From the NCBI GenBank assembly GCA_045430275.1, contig JAILXU010000008.1:124001-188000 (forward strand): a stretch of DNA of 64,000 bases, written 5' to 3'. Position numbers and translations under genes: made by a program. Each line of letters begins with the position of its first letter. Position 1 is the first letter of the stretch. Shown piece after piece: positions 35,592 to 44,276 of this stretch. The notes under the pieces were generated by a model that worked only from the letters and a program-made list of their open reading frames with translations, had not been told where the DNA came from and did not search any database. Origin of the DNA: Oceanobacter sp045430275 (GTDB lineage: Bacteria > Pseudomonadota > Gammaproteobacteria > Pseudomonadales > Oceanobacteraceae).

Positions 35592-36533
35592 ATGGATGAA
35601 ATAGCAAACACCATTCTGGCTTCAGGCCGCTCAGCGGTTGAGCTGGCCCTGTTTATTCTGCTGCCCATTATGATTGTGATGCTCAGCCTGATGCGCTGGC
35701 TGGAGTCGGTCGGCTGGTTAAGCCGCATTGTTGCGTTTTGCACTCCCCTTCTGCGACCTTTTGGACTCAGTGGACTGGGTGTGTTCGCGCTGATTCAGGC
35801 CACCATGGTGAGCTTTGCCGCGCCGGTCGCCACACTGGCGGTGATGGCCAAAACCGGTTCGGCTCCGCGCAATATTGCGGCCACGCTGGCCATGGTGCTG
35901 GCGTTGGCACAAGGCAACGTGGTGTTTCCGATGGCAGCCGCCGGACTGGATGTGCCCGTCACCATGCTGATTTCCCTGATCGGCGGTTTGCTGGCCGCCG
36001 CTTGTACCTTCTATCTATTCGGCAAGGATCTGAGTCTGGAGGCGCGAGGCCCGGAAACCAGTTCCGGCGAGCTGGTGGATACCGAATCCAAAGGCCTGAT
36101 GAACGTGATTCGACGCGCAGGCAGTGACGCCTGGGATATTGCCATTGGGGCACTGCCCTTGCTGGTTGTTGCTCTGGTGTTTATCAATCTGGTCAAGATG
36201 ACCGGTGCGGTGGAAGCGCTGGAAAGCCTGATTGCACCCTTCTTTGCCTTCACCGGCTACCCGATTGAAACTCTGGTACTGGCACTGACCAAATACGTAG
36301 CAGGCGGCACGGCCATGATGGGCATTATCATGGAGCAATTTAATAGTGGCTTGATCGATGCCCGGCAAGTCAATTTGCTGGCGGGCACTCTGATTTTCAC
36401 GCTGGATATTGCCGGGGTCGCCATTCTGGTATCAGCGGGGAAACCGGTCGCGGCAGTGGCCAGACCGGCAATTTATGGCGCGCTGGTGGGCATTGCCTTT
36501 CGTATCGGTGCGCATAGCTGGCTGTATTTATAG
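35592..36533 (+). CDS. Nucleoside-recognition (Gate) domain membrane protein
   Basis: A 313-residue integral membrane protein of the SpmA/SpmB-type nucleoside-recognition family. About eight hydrophobic segments are visible, e.g. VELALFILLPIMIVMLSLM, GVFALIQATMVSFAAPVATL and ALPLLVVALVFINLVKM. Conserved features include FAAPVATLAVM, AQGNVVFPMAAAG and TKYVAGGTAMMG. It probably transports or gates a small solute; the substrate is not known. It is monocistronic, followed by a GC-rich hairpin (CCCCTGC-GGAA-GCAGGGG, 36588-36605) that may end the transcript. Confidence 0.85.
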   Translation: MDEIANTILASGRSAVELALFILLPIMIVMLSLMRWLESVGWLSRIVAFCTPLLRPFGLSGLGVFALIQATMVSFAAPVATLAVMAKTGSAPRNIAATLAMVLALAQGNVVFPMAAAGLDVPVTMLISLIGGLLAAACTFYLFGKDLSLEARGPETSSGELVDTESKGLMNVIRRAGSDAWDIAIGALPLLVVALVFINLVKMTGAVEALESLIAPFFAFTGYPIETLVLALTKYVAGGTAMMGIIMEQFNSGLIDARQVNLLAGTLIFTLDIAGVAILVSAGKPVAAVARPAIYGALVGIAFRIGAHSWLYL

Positions 36534-36587
36534 TCTGGCCGCTGACAGGCTACTTTTAGCAACTGCTGCTCTGGTGTGGGGGTTTGG

Positions 36588-36605
36588 CCCCTGCGGAAGC
36601 AGGGG
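36588..36605. terminator. Hairpin at the chromosome/cassette junction
   Basis: Perfect 7-bp stem CCCCTGC/GCAGGGG with a GGAA loop, followed on the plus strand by AAAGATAAAA rather than a T-run. It could be a weak terminator of the membrane-protein gene or mark the edge of the cassette segment. Confidence 0.4.
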
Positions 36606-36609
36606 AAAG

Positions 36610-36687
36610 ATAAAACGCCCGACTCACACGCCGATCTGGAGCCGCAGAGCGGCGGAAAATCGGTCGCTGTGCAGCCGATTGTTATAC
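36610..36687 (-). repeat. attC-like integron recombination site
   Basis: Read leftward it starts GTATAAC-AATCGGCTGCACAG and ends TGTGAGTCGGGC-GTTTTAT, an imperfect 78-bp palindrome of attC form directly after the TIR gene stop. The 3' core (GTTTTAT) is degenerate, as is common for the last site of an array. Confidence 0.55.
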
Positions 36688-36691
36688 TTTT

Positions 36692-37450
36692 CTAGCTTGA
36701 TGCGTGCGCAACCTTGTCCGGATTCAATACAAATCCCGATTCCTTAAGCCTGGCCGCAAGCCTTGGCACCACCTCTTTGACATGGTTGTTAAAAGGAATA
36801 TACAAGATTCCATCAGCATCAGATGGGCGTTCAAGATGCCCTTTTACGAGAATCGCAATGTTTCGACGGCCTATGGATGAAATTAGCATACCCATTTCCA
36901 AGACAACATTCTGCCGAGCTCTTGGTTGAATGGAATCCGACCCTCCACTTAATGCATAACCCATATCATCCGGAGTCATCAGAACAATACCGAAACTTGT
37001 TGCTGTTGAATTTTGGCCAATTTTTGCCTCCAGCGATTCAATGATTGTTAAGCCACCACCGCCACTGTTTGCCAGAATAAAATGATCTATACCAAGCTTG
37101 TGTAAAACAAGCTCTAATTGCTCTCTAGCCAATTCATCATGACCATGGACCACGAAAACTTGCTTGGGCTGAGAAACACTTGCAGCCAGCGTCGCTGGTG
37201 AAGCATGCTCTACAGTTTGTGCGGAAGCTAAACTAGGGGAACCGGAATAGGAGTTAAGATCCTCTTCAAATTTAGACTTAAGCTGAGGATTCCCTTGAAT
37301 TTGCAATGTTCCTGTTCGGTAAAGGTTGATTGTTTCACCTTCTTTGGTTTTTATTTGGTGCATATTGCCCTTATCATCAGATGACCTGATTGATCGTCCA
37401 ATAGCGCACACAACCGTCTCTAGGTCTTGGGGGCTGCCTTCAAATTTCAT
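36692..37450 (-). CDS. CAP12/Pycsar-type TIR domain effector candidate
   Basis: A 252-residue protein. The C-terminal half is the TIR-like nucleotide-binding domain of the CAP12/Pycsar effector family: KQVFVVHGHDELAREQLEL, LANSGGGGLTIIESLE, ARQNVVLEMGMLI and IPFNNHVKEVV. In anti-phage systems such domains degrade NAD when activated. The N-terminal ~70 residues (METVV...DDKGNMHQIKTKEG) are a small unrecognised domain that might sense a signal. AGGGAGGAATC precedes the ATG at 37450. It lies 24 bp after the small gene at 37475-37735, forming a two-gene cassette with an attC-like site at its 3' end. No cyclase gene is adjacent. Confidence 0.83.
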   Translation of the reverse strand: MKFEGSPQDLETVVCAIGRSIRSSDDKGNMHQIKTKEGETINLYRTGTLQIQGNPQLKSKFEEDLNSYSGSPSLASAQTVEHASPATLAASVSQPKQVFVVHGHDELAREQLELVLHKLGIDHFILANSGGGGLTIIESLEAKIGQNSTATSFGIVLMTPDDMGYALSGGSDSIQPRARQNVVLEMGMLISSIGRRNIAILVKGHLERPSDADGILYIPFNNHVKEVVPRLAARLKESGFVLNPDKVAHASS

Positions 37451-37474
37451 GATTCCTCCCTCTAGAGATAACCG

Positions 37475-37735
37475 CTATACTTCTTGCTTGATTGATATTG
37501 TTGATATGTGAAACTCCAAAAGACTGGCAATTTCAATATTTGCCTCTTTGTTTTGAATGGTTATTTTCAGTAATTCAGGTGTTTTTTCAGAATAGTGGGC
37601 ATTGCATTTTATCCCACATACCAAAGCGTACTGAACACCATACTGTATTGCTCGCTCTGTAGCATTGAATGGATCAGAAGTAACAATGTTACGAAGGTTG
37701 ATAGAATCAGACTTTCTAATTTGGAATGTACTCAT
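37475..37735 (-). CDS. Small partner gene of the TIR cassette
   Basis: An 86-residue protein starting MSTFQIRKSDSINLRNIV behind AAGGAGGAAACTC; a longer start at 37780 is rejected because it lacks such a site. It contains VTSDPFNATERAIQYGVQYA and ends FHISTISIKQEV. No family is recognised. The tight pairing with the TIR gene suggests an inhibitor, sensor or accessory protein of the effector (inference). Confidence 0.65.
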   Translation of the reverse strand: MSTFQIRKSDSINLRNIVTSDPFNATERAIQYGVQYALVCGIKCNAHYSEKTPELLKITIQNKEANIEIASLLEFHISTISIKQEV

Positions 37736-37772
37736 GAGTTTCCTCCTTGTTTTTAGGTATAACAGCTTAGTT

Positions 37773-37838
37773 TTACGCATGCGCGTTTTTGCAGTGGCCT
37801 AACTTGTTGCAAAAGAGACTTAAGCATTTGGTTTTCAT
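37773..37838 (-). CDS. Conserved micropeptide, copy A (21 aa)
   Basis: ATG at 37838 behind GAGGATTTATCT. The peptide begins MKTKCL and ends NKLGHCKNAHA. Copy B at 57177-57248 encodes MKFRYL... NKSSHCQNAHAQN. Conserved positions are MK, L6, N11-K12, H15-C16 and NAHA. The stop lies a few bases before the GTTATAC box. Keeping a ribosome site and the C-terminal HCxNAHA in both copies suggests it is translated, as a leader or regulatory peptide. Confidence 0.5.
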   Translation of the reverse strand: MKTKCLSLFCNKLGHCKNAHA

Positions 37839-37885
37839 AGATAAATCCTCAATTACCGAACAGTCTTTGACCAAATAAGTTAGCA
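37797..37885 (-). repeat. attC-like palindrome in leader element A
   Basis: Read leftward, TGCTAAC-TTATTTGGTCAAAGACT pairs with AAGTCTCTTTTGCAACAA-GTTAGGC. The 3' core GTTAGGC is canonical and the 5' core is partial. Length is 89 bp. It overlaps the micropeptide gene. Confidence 0.5.
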
Positions 37886-38014
37886 CACTCGTTTTTCCGG
37901 TTTATATGGCACGCAAATCTAGCAGTTCGCCAAACGCCCCTGAAATCAAGCAGTACGCTATCAAGTACTGAAAAAACGAGCAACCTTTTGCGACAGAATT
38001 AGTATGGAGTGTCC

Positions 38015-38058
38015 GGTGTTTCCAACACCAACCTTCGACGGCAGAAATGCCGTCGAAG
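38015..38058. terminator. Two adjacent hairpins downstream of dld
   Basis: GGTGTT-TCC-AACACC (38015-38029) and CTTCGACGGCA-GAAA-TGCCGTCGAAG (38033-38058), the latter a perfect 11-bp stem with a GAAA loop. They follow the lactate operon on the minus strand and border the cassette element. Without a T-run they may act as a rho-dependent or mRNA-protecting end. Confidence 0.5.
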
Positions 38059-38111
38059 AGTTTACAGGGAGGTAGTTACAGCGTATTAGCGTAGAAATAC
38101 CGGATGGTCAT

Positions 38112-40940
38112 TCACTTGCTGGCAGCCGACCGGCTAACACGATCCAGCAAATAGAACAGCGAGTGATACGGAATTTCACCGTGTTTGCTCAGGCCAATCT
38201 CACAGGTTCGGCTGGTTGAAATCCCTTCCTTGCAATGACTCACCTGCCCTTTCAGTGGCTCCAGTGCCGAGGCGTTCAATTCCGGCAGCATAAAGCCCTT
38301 GTCTCCGGCAAAGCCACAACAGGTGATGTCTTCCGGCACCACAACGTCGGTCGAACAATGCCGTGCCAGATCAATCAGCTCATTGCCCAACCCGGCCTTG
38401 GTGGTCGAACAGGTGACATGCACCGCAACCGGCTCATCCGTTGGCTGAATATCCAGACCCGGCACCAGAAACTGGTTGGCGAAGCGCACAGGATCAAGCA
38501 ACTGAATGCGTTCGTCCAGTTGCTGACTCATCCGAAAGGCACACGGGCTGGTATCAATCAGCACCGGAATACGGCCATGATCCGACGCTTCCAACAACGC
38601 CTGATTCAGACCATCGCGCAGACTGTCGGCCTGATCAAAGTGACCCTTGCTCTCCAGCGGCATGCCGCAGCAGTGTTCATTTTGTTTCTCAACCTGCCCC
38701 AGACGCACCCCGGCTTTCTCGGCCAGATCCCGCGTCACCTGCTGCAAATTGCGCTGCTCGTCATCCGATTTGGCAGGCCCCATGGTACGACTGGCGCAAC
38801 TGGGAAAATAAATCACATCCGCTTCGGCGGCCAGGGTCGGCAATGGCGGTAATTCGCTGGCCGACTGCGGCATCGACGGATTCCAGGTCGGCAAGGCTCC
38901 GAACGACACAGCGGTCGCCAGTTTACTGGTGCCTTCCAGCAGACTGTCCCCCAATACCGAACGGGTCACATCCACCATCTTCAGTGCCGAGCGGGTCGAA
39001 CCTTCCACACCACCAAAGTGATCAGCCACCCACTGCGCCTTGCCCGCATGTTTGGCATTGCGCTGATGGCGCAAGCCACGGCTGAGGTCTCCGGTATTAA
39101 TACCCACCGGGCACGCCAGACTGCACAGGCCATCCGCCGCGCAGGTATCGATGCCCTGATACTGATAATCCTCCAGCATCTCTTGCGTTACCTTGTCGGC
39201 GGCTTGAGCGGGCAAACGCTCACGCCGTTTCAGGTCACGCATCACCACAATGCGCTGACGCGGCGTCAGGGTCAGTTTTCGGGAAGGGCACACCGGCTCA
39301 CAGAATCCACACTCGATGCACTTGTCGATCAGCTCGTGGGCTTCCGGGATCGGTTTCAGGTCTTCGATATGCACCCGCTGATTGCGGGTCAGAATGACAT
39401 CCGGGTTCAGCACGCCTTCCGGGTCCAGGGCATTTTTGACCTGCCACATTAATTGATACGCCTGCTCACCCCACTCCAGCTCCACGAATGGGGCCATATT
39501 ACGCCCGGTGCCATGCTCGGCCTTGAGCGAGCCATCGTAGTTGCCCACCACCAGCACACACACTTCATCCATAAAATCCGCATAGCGCTGAATTTCCGCC
39601 GGGTCGGTGAAGTTCTGGGTGAACACAAAGTGCAGGTTTCCGGCCAACGCGTGACCAAAGATAATGGCTTCGTCGTAGTGGTATTTTTTGAACAGCGCCT
39701 GCAACTCCAGTACCGCAGGTGCCAGAGATTCCACCGGGAAAGCCACGTCTTCAATAATGACCGTGGTGCCTTTTTCACGCATGGCCCCCACCGCCGGAAA
39801 CAAGCCCTTGCGGATGTTCCAGTAAAGCTGGCACGTGGCCGGGTCGGTGGTGAATTCACAGCCATGCAAGGTGTCGTAATCTGCCAGAGCGGCTTTCACC
39901 TCCGCCAGTTTTGCATCCAGTTGAGTGCAGCTATTGGCACGAACTTCCACCAGCAGAGCGGCAGCCTCGTCATTCAGTGTGGCCAGATAGTCCGGCATCC
40001 CCGGCTTGTCTTCCACCGAGCGCAAACCGGCACGATCCATCAACTCCACCGCCGCGACGGGCGATTCTGCCAACGCGGTGACGGCCTTGCTGGTGTGTTC
40101 AATGTCCGCAAACATCAGCAAGGCCGAAGCCTTGTGCATATGCTCCTCGACCGTGCGGTACACCACTTCGGAGACAAAGCCCAGTGTGCCTTCCGAGCCA
40201 ACCATCAGGTGCATCAGGATATCAATGGGATCGTGGTAATCGAGGAACGTATTGAGACTGTAGCCAGTGGTGTTCTTAATGCGGAATTTCTTCTCGATGC
40301 GACCCCGAAGCACCTCGTTATTAGCCACGGCTTCCCGCATGTCCACCAGCGCCTGCACCAGCGCCGAATGGCTATCCAGAAAGCGCGCGCGCGACTGCGG
40401 ATCAGCGGTGTCCAGCAAGGTGCCATCAGCCAGCACCAGGCGCATGGAATCAACGGTTTTGTAACTGTTTTGCGCCGTACCACAGCACATACCCGAAGCG
40501 TTATTGGCGACGATGCCGCCCACCTGGCAGGCATTAATGGACGCAGGGTCTGGCCCAATCTTGCGCTGAAATGGCAATAATTTGCGATTGGCGTGCGCCC
40601 CAATCACGCCCGGTTGAACCCGCAGCTTATCGCCGTTATCAAGCACTTCCATGTTCTTCCAGCCCGGCCCCAGCTTGACCAACACACCGTCCGTCACCGC
40701 TTGCCCGGACAAACTGGTGCCCGCCGCCCGAAAGGTCACATGAACACCATGCACGTGGGCCAAACGCAGGGTTTCGATCACTTCGGCTTCGGTATTCACC
40801 TCCACGACGATGGCTGGAATCAAACGGTAAAAACTGGCGTCGGTTCCTAACGCCAACGTTCTCAGAGGGTCGGTAATCAAACGGTCATGTTCAATCGTCT
40901 GGGCGATGTCTTTCAGAAAGGCTTGATAATTCGGTTGCAT
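38112..40940 (-). CDS. FAD/Fe-S D-lactate dehydrogenase (Dld-II type)
   Basis: A 942-residue respiratory oxidoreductase. The FAD-binding PCMH domain (about 40-270) has FRAAGTSLSGQAV and GPDPASINACQVGGIVANNA. The FAD-oxidase C-terminal domain reaches about 510. Two 4Fe-4S motifs follow (CIECGFCEPVCP, CAADGLCSLACPVG), then two cysteine-rich CCG modules (HCCGMP, ITCCGFAGDKG). Its place after lutABC under a FadR-family regulator matches the D-lactate dehydrogenase of Shewanella-type lactate operons; electrons would go to quinone. D-2-hydroxyglutarate is an alternative substrate. The start lies 69 bp after lutC. Confidence 0.88.
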   Translation of the reverse strand: MQPNYQAFLKDIAQTIEHDRLITDPLRTLALGTDASFYRLIPAIVVEVNTEAEVIETLRLAHVHGVHVTFRAAGTSLSGQAVTDGVLVKLGPGWKNMEVLDNGDKLRVQPGVIGAHANRKLLPFQRKIGPDPASINACQVGGIVANNASGMCCGTAQNSYKTVDSMRLVLADGTLLDTADPQSRARFLDSHSALVQALVDMREAVANNEVLRGRIEKKFRIKNTTGYSLNTFLDYHDPIDILMHLMVGSEGTLGFVSEVVYRTVEEHMHKASALLMFADIEHTSKAVTALAESPVAAVELMDRAGLRSVEDKPGMPDYLATLNDEAAALLVEVRANSCTQLDAKLAEVKAALADYDTLHGCEFTTDPATCQLYWNIRKGLFPAVGAMREKGTTVIIEDVAFPVESLAPAVLELQALFKKYHYDEAIIFGHALAGNLHFVFTQNFTDPAEIQRYADFMDEVCVLVVGNYDGSLKAEHGTGRNMAPFVELEWGEQAYQLMWQVKNALDPEGVLNPDVILTRNQRVHIEDLKPIPEAHELIDKCIECGFCEPVCPSRKLTLTPRQRIVVMRDLKRRERLPAQAADKVTQEMLEDYQYQGIDTCAADGLCSLACPVGINTGDLSRGLRHQRNAKHAGKAQWVADHFGGVEGSTRSALKMVDVTRSVLGDSLLEGTSKLATAVSFGALPTWNPSMPQSASELPPLPTLAAEADVIYFPSCASRTMGPAKSDDEQRNLQQVTRDLAEKAGVRLGQVEKQNEHCCGMPLESKGHFDQADSLRDGLNQALLEASDHGRIPVLIDTSPCAFRMSQQLDERIQLLDPVRFANQFLVPGLDIQPTDEPVAVHVTCSTTKAGLGNELIDLARHCSTDVVVPEDITCCGFAGDKGFMLPELNASALEPLKGQVSHCKEGISTSRTCEIGLSKHGEIPYHSLFYLLDRVSRSAASK

Positions 40941-41009
40941 GCTGCTTCACCTTGGGCGCTCTCCTTCCAGAACAACGCCCTGACTGTTGTGTAAGGAATG
41001 GAACAAGTG

Positions 41010-41687
41010 CTAGCGAGTGGCCAGCAACACCACCAGCTCTTTCGGGCCGTGCGCACCGTACGCCAGAGTTTGCTGAATATCGGCGGTTTTACTCGGCCCC
41101 GACACCAACAGCAGGTTGGTTGGCATGCCACCCTCCCAACGCCGCTGTTCAACCAGCGTCTGGAAACTGGCGGTGATGTCCTCTTCAAACACCAGCGCGA
41201 TGTGCAACGGCGGCACCAGCGACAACTGGCGCGGCTCCAATGGCCCGGTTTCCAGCACCAGCGAACCGGACTCCGCCAGCGCGGCGGCCGCTCGGGTGAA
41301 TCCGGCCTGGGTTCCGGCAAACAATTGATCCAACTGGGCCGTATCACGATGGTCAATGGCGGCATCGGCTACGGACAAAGCCACAGAGTCTGCACGGCTA
41401 GACAGGTGCGTATGCAATGTACCGGCGTCTGCAGACGTACCCAGCGCCAGTCGCTTCACACCATAATCTGCCAACACTTGCTGAACGGCGTCCGGCCAGG
41501 CCTGAGATCCATCAATCACTCGCACATCGGCGTGATTGGCTTGCAGCAGCTCAACAAAACGACTGCGCCACTGTTCTGGTGCCAACGTCGGCAGCGGTGG
41601 TAATTCATCGCGCAGGGATGGGGTGTTCTGATTCGCCAGGCCGCTGCGAAGACGGCCAACAATGGCATTACGGGCATCGAGAGTCAT
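41010..41687 (-). CDS. lutC: Lactate utilization protein LutC/LldG
   Basis: A 225-residue LUD-domain protein: RFVELLQANHADVRVIDGS, LETGPLEPRQLSLVPPLHIAL and LLVSGPSKTADIQQTL, the last motif close to the C-terminal GPSKTADIE signature of the family. It is a subunit of the LutABC L-lactate oxidase. It lies 11 bp after lutB in the operon lutA-lutB-lutC-dld. No cofactor motif is visible, as expected for this subunit. Confidence 0.93.
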   Translation of the reverse strand: MTLDARNAIVGRLRSGLANQNTPSLRDELPPLPTLAPEQWRSRFVELLQANHADVRVIDGSQAWPDAVQQVLADYGVKRLALGTSADAGTLHTHLSSRADSVALSVADAAIDHRDTAQLDQLFAGTQAGFTRAAAALAESGSLVLETGPLEPRQLSLVPPLHIALVFEEDITASFQTLVEQRRWEGGMPTNLLLVSGPSKTADIQQTLAYGAHGPKELVVLLATR

Positions 41688-41698
41688 GGTCAGTCTCC

Positions 41699-43231
41699 TC
41701 AGTTTTCTGGCTGATCAGGAACGCCAGCAGCCTTGGCCAACTGGTGCAGGTTTTTAGCGGCGGGCTTTGGCATCGTGCGGGTGTCTGTCCAGGGGGCCAG
41801 TTTGGATGGCATCAAAGCGCGGCCCGTGGCCAGTGCTCCCATCGAGAAGCGGTACAGGAACGGCACCTTGTGTACCGTGCTCCAGCCTTTCCAGATCATG
41901 GCTTCCGAGAATGAACGCTGACTGCCCGCACCGGGGACACGCTCGCCTTCTTTCTCAATCTGTCGAATTGGTTTGACGGCTTCAGCCCGCAGATTGCGAA
42001 TCAGATCTGGCAGCGGAATCCGTACCGGACAGGCTTCGCCACACGCACCGTTGAGCGAACAGGCATTGATCATGTCGCCGTTTTGCGCCAGACCACCGGC
42101 CGAACTTAGCTGCGGCGTCACCACCTGGCCGATTGGGCCGGGATAGGTCGAGCCGTAAGCATGACCACCCACGCGGGCGTACACAGGACAGTGATTCATA
42201 CAGGCACCGCAGCGAATGCACTGCAGTGTTTGCTTTAATTCCGGGTGGTTGAACATGCGGGAACGGCCATTATCCAGCAGCACCAGATGCACTTCTTCCG
42301 GGCCATCCAGTTCACCTTCCTTGCGTGGGCCGGAAATCATGTTCACATACGTTGTGATGATCTGGCCGGTGGCGGAACGCGGCAACAAGGTCAGCAGCTC
42401 TGGCACATCGGTCAGCTTTTCAACCACCTTTTCGATGCCCGTGACGGCGATATGAACCGGCGGCACCGTGGTACACATACGGCCATTACCTTCATTCTCC
42501 ACCAGCAGCAGGGTGCCGGTTTCCGCGATGGCCATATTGACGCCAGAGATACCAGCGTCAGCAGTGCGGAATTTCTCGCGCAGAATGGCGCGGGCATTAC
42601 CAATCAGGTCGTCCACATCCTCACTGTACGGCACCGGCTCACCGTCTGGCGTGGTGGCGCGGGTGTGCATCAGGCGGGCAATCTGCTGCTTGTTCTTGTG
42701 AATCGCGGGCATGATGATGTGCGACGGTGTTTCTTTACCCAGTTGCACCAGGTATTCGCCCATGTCACTTTCCAGACACTCGATGCCGCGCTCTTCCAGA
42801 TAGTGATTGAGTTCAATCTCTTCGCTCACCATCGATTTGCCCTTCACGACCGTGCGGGCATTGCGACGTTCCAGAATCTTGTGAATCACGTCATTGGCTT
42901 GCTCGGCATTTTCAGCCCAGTGAACATGCACGCCATTATCGGTCAGGCTTTGTTCCAGTTGCTCCAGCAAGTCGGGCAATTTTGACAGGCTGCGTTGACG
43001 CGCCGCCTCGCCACGATCACGCAGAGCTTCCAGCTCGGCAGAGTCCGGGAATACCGCCTTGCGCTTACCCATCAGAAAATCACTGGCACCCCGAAAGCTC
43101 TTGCGCAGGGTGTCGTTTTCCAGCGACATTTTGGCGCGCGCCTTGAAGTGACGCTGCTGCATGTCGGTGAAATCATGTTCTTCACGATCAACAATGGTTT
43201 TTAACTCAATGAATTGCGGCTCGTTGCTCAT
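41699..43231 (-). CDS. lutB: Lactate utilization iron-sulfur protein LutB/LldF
   Basis: A 510-residue subunit of the L-lactate oxidation complex. An LUD domain (about 60-300) has VVKGKSMVSEEIELNHYLE, GVNMAIAETGTLLLVENEGN and MISGPRKEGELDGPEE. A double 4Fe-4S ferredoxin region follows (CIRCGACMNHCPVY, ACSLNGACGEACPVRIPLP). It is somewhat longer than many homologs because of a C-terminal extension with PSKLAPWTDTRTMPKP. The start overlaps lutA's stop (ATGA). Confidence 0.95.
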   Translation of the reverse strand: MSNEPQFIELKTIVDREEHDFTDMQQRHFKARAKMSLENDTLRKSFRGASDFLMGKRKAVFPDSAELEALRDRGEAARQRSLSKLPDLLEQLEQSLTDNGVHVHWAENAEQANDVIHKILERRNARTVVKGKSMVSEEIELNHYLEERGIECLESDMGEYLVQLGKETPSHIIMPAIHKNKQQIARLMHTRATTPDGEPVPYSEDVDDLIGNARAILREKFRTADAGISGVNMAIAETGTLLLVENEGNGRMCTTVPPVHIAVTGIEKVVEKLTDVPELLTLLPRSATGQIITTYVNMISGPRKEGELDGPEEVHLVLLDNGRSRMFNHPELKQTLQCIRCGACMNHCPVYARVGGHAYGSTYPGPIGQVVTPQLSSAGGLAQNGDMINACSLNGACGEACPVRIPLPDLIRNLRAEAVKPIRQIEKEGERVPGAGSQRSFSEAMIWKGWSTVHKVPFLYRFSMGALATGRALMPSKLAPWTDTRTMPKPAAKNLHQLAKAAGVPDQPEN

Positions 43232-44064
43232 GACGGGCCTCCTTCTTTTGTCTTTCTTGTTCCTTCGGCCCCTTCAAGACGACGACGTACAAAGCTGGCG
43301 ATGTGTTCGGTCAGGATGGATTGGCACTCGCCCTTGCGAGACAGTTCATCCAGCGTGCCGCCAATGTTCATCAAACAACCGCAATCGGCGCTGACGATTA
43401 CATCCGCCCCGGTCGCGGCCATATAACGCGCCTTGTCGTCGGCCATGGCGGCAGAAATGTCCGCTTGCTTGACCGCAAAGGTGCCGCCAAAGCCACAACA
43501 TTCGGTCACACGCTCCGGTTCAACCACCTGAACACCCGACAAACCACCCAGCAATGCCTTGTGCTGCTCGGCCGTTTTCATGCCACGACGAGCGCTGCAC
43601 GATGTGTGCAATGCGGCTTTTGTGGTCTGACCTTTGTCCTCAAGTGATACATTAAGAACACTGACCAGAAATTCGGTGAACTCATACGTGCGTTCGGCCA
43701 ATGCCTTGGCAGCGGTTTCTTCTGGCTGACCCGCAAACAGATCCGGGTATTTCTGATGCACCATACCGGCACAGGAACCCATCATCACCACAACAGGAAT
43801 GTCTTTCTCAAACGCCTTCAACTGCTGACGCGCCACCGCACGGGCTTCGTCATCAAAACCGGAGTTATAAGCCGGTTGACCGCAGCAAGTCTGGGTTTGA
43901 GGAAAGATCACCTCAACACCCTGGGCACGAATCACTTCGATCGCGTCCATGCCTGCTTGCGGATAAAAGCTGTCGACCAGACAGGTTCCCAGCAAATAGA
44001 CCTGCCGGGGCTTTGCCGGATAACTGCGCCCGGATGCACCGGACACCTGTAAGGATTGAGACAT
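43228..44064 (-). CDS. lutA: Lactate utilization protein LutA/LldE
   Basis: A 278-residue (Fe-S)-binding subunit with two CCG cysteine-rich domains: GTCLVDSFYPQAGMDAIEV...TQTCCGQPAYNSG and HTSCSARRGM...TECCGFGGTFAVKQ. It is the first gene of the lactate operon. GGGAGGCTTT sits right before the ATG. The 212-bp divergent region to the regulator holds an LldR/PdhR-like operator (44141-44157). Confidence 0.95.
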   Translation of the reverse strand: MSQSLQVSGASGRSYPAKPRQVYLLGTCLVDSFYPQAGMDAIEVIRAQGVEVIFPQTQTCCGQPAYNSGFDDEARAVARQQLKAFEKDIPVVVMMGSCAGMVHQKYPDLFAGQPEETAAKALAERTYEFTEFLVSVLNVSLEDKGQTTKAALHTSCSARRGMKTAEQHKALLGGLSGVQVVEPERVTECCGFGGTFAVKQADISAAMADDKARYMAATGADVIVSADCGCLMNIGGTLDELSRKGECQSILTEHIASFVRRRLEGAEGTRKTKEGGPS

Positions 44065-44140
44065 AAAGCCTCCCGTTTAATCAGATTGTATGGTTTTTAT
44101 TCTGGTTTGGGTGGCCGCCAATTCCGGTTGCATTTTTATG

Positions 44141-44157
44141 AATTGGTATTACCATTT
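44141..44157. promoter_or_regulatory. LldR/PdhR-like operator
   Basis: AATTGGTATTACCATTT is a near-perfect palindrome and fits the known FadR-subfamily PdhR consensus ATTGGTnnnACCAAT with one deviation. It lies between lutA and the divergent FadR-family regulator gene, the expected place for lactate-responsive repression. Confidence 0.7.
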
Positions 44158-44276
44158 ACCCAAAGCTTGACGATAAAGTTAGCCGCTTGACCCAGACAGG
44201 TCAAGCCCTGATCATTCAGGCGGTCATTAATGTCATATGCCGCAAGGCATCATCAGTAGAATTCGGGACAGTAGAA

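Larger units (their letters stand above)
37757..38010 (-). repeat. Cassette leader element, copy A
   Basis: A ~250-bp sequence that recurs in diverged form at 57167-57420, in the same orientation and also directly ahead of a cassette segment. Shared blocks, read leftward: AAAAGGTTGCTCGTTTT, ACTTGATAGCGTA, CGTTTGGCGAA (CGTTAGGCGAA in copy B), CGTGCCAT, AAACGCGCATGCG, and AACTAAGCTGTTATAC at its end. It carries a micropeptide gene and an attC-like palindrome. It may be a cassette or a promoter-bearing leader; no integrase is present. Confidence 0.6.

Noticed and set aside
37985..38000. TTTTGCGACAGAA as a fourth copy of the shared operator
   Set aside because: Only one half-site is present and copy B of the same element has CCGACAAA, so it is part of the cassette element instead.
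36534..38010. Insertion sequence or prophage borders around the accessory segments
   Set aside because: No transposase, integrase or terminal inverted repeats with target duplications; the attC-like cores explain the boundaries better.
39453..40580. Plus-strand frame of 375 codons opposite the D-lactate dehydrogenase
   Set aside because: Antisense shadow, His/Gln/Arg-rich composition, no ribosome site or domain.
42245..42985. Plus-strand frame opposite lutB
   Set aside because: Shadow of a conserved gene with no recognisable protein features.
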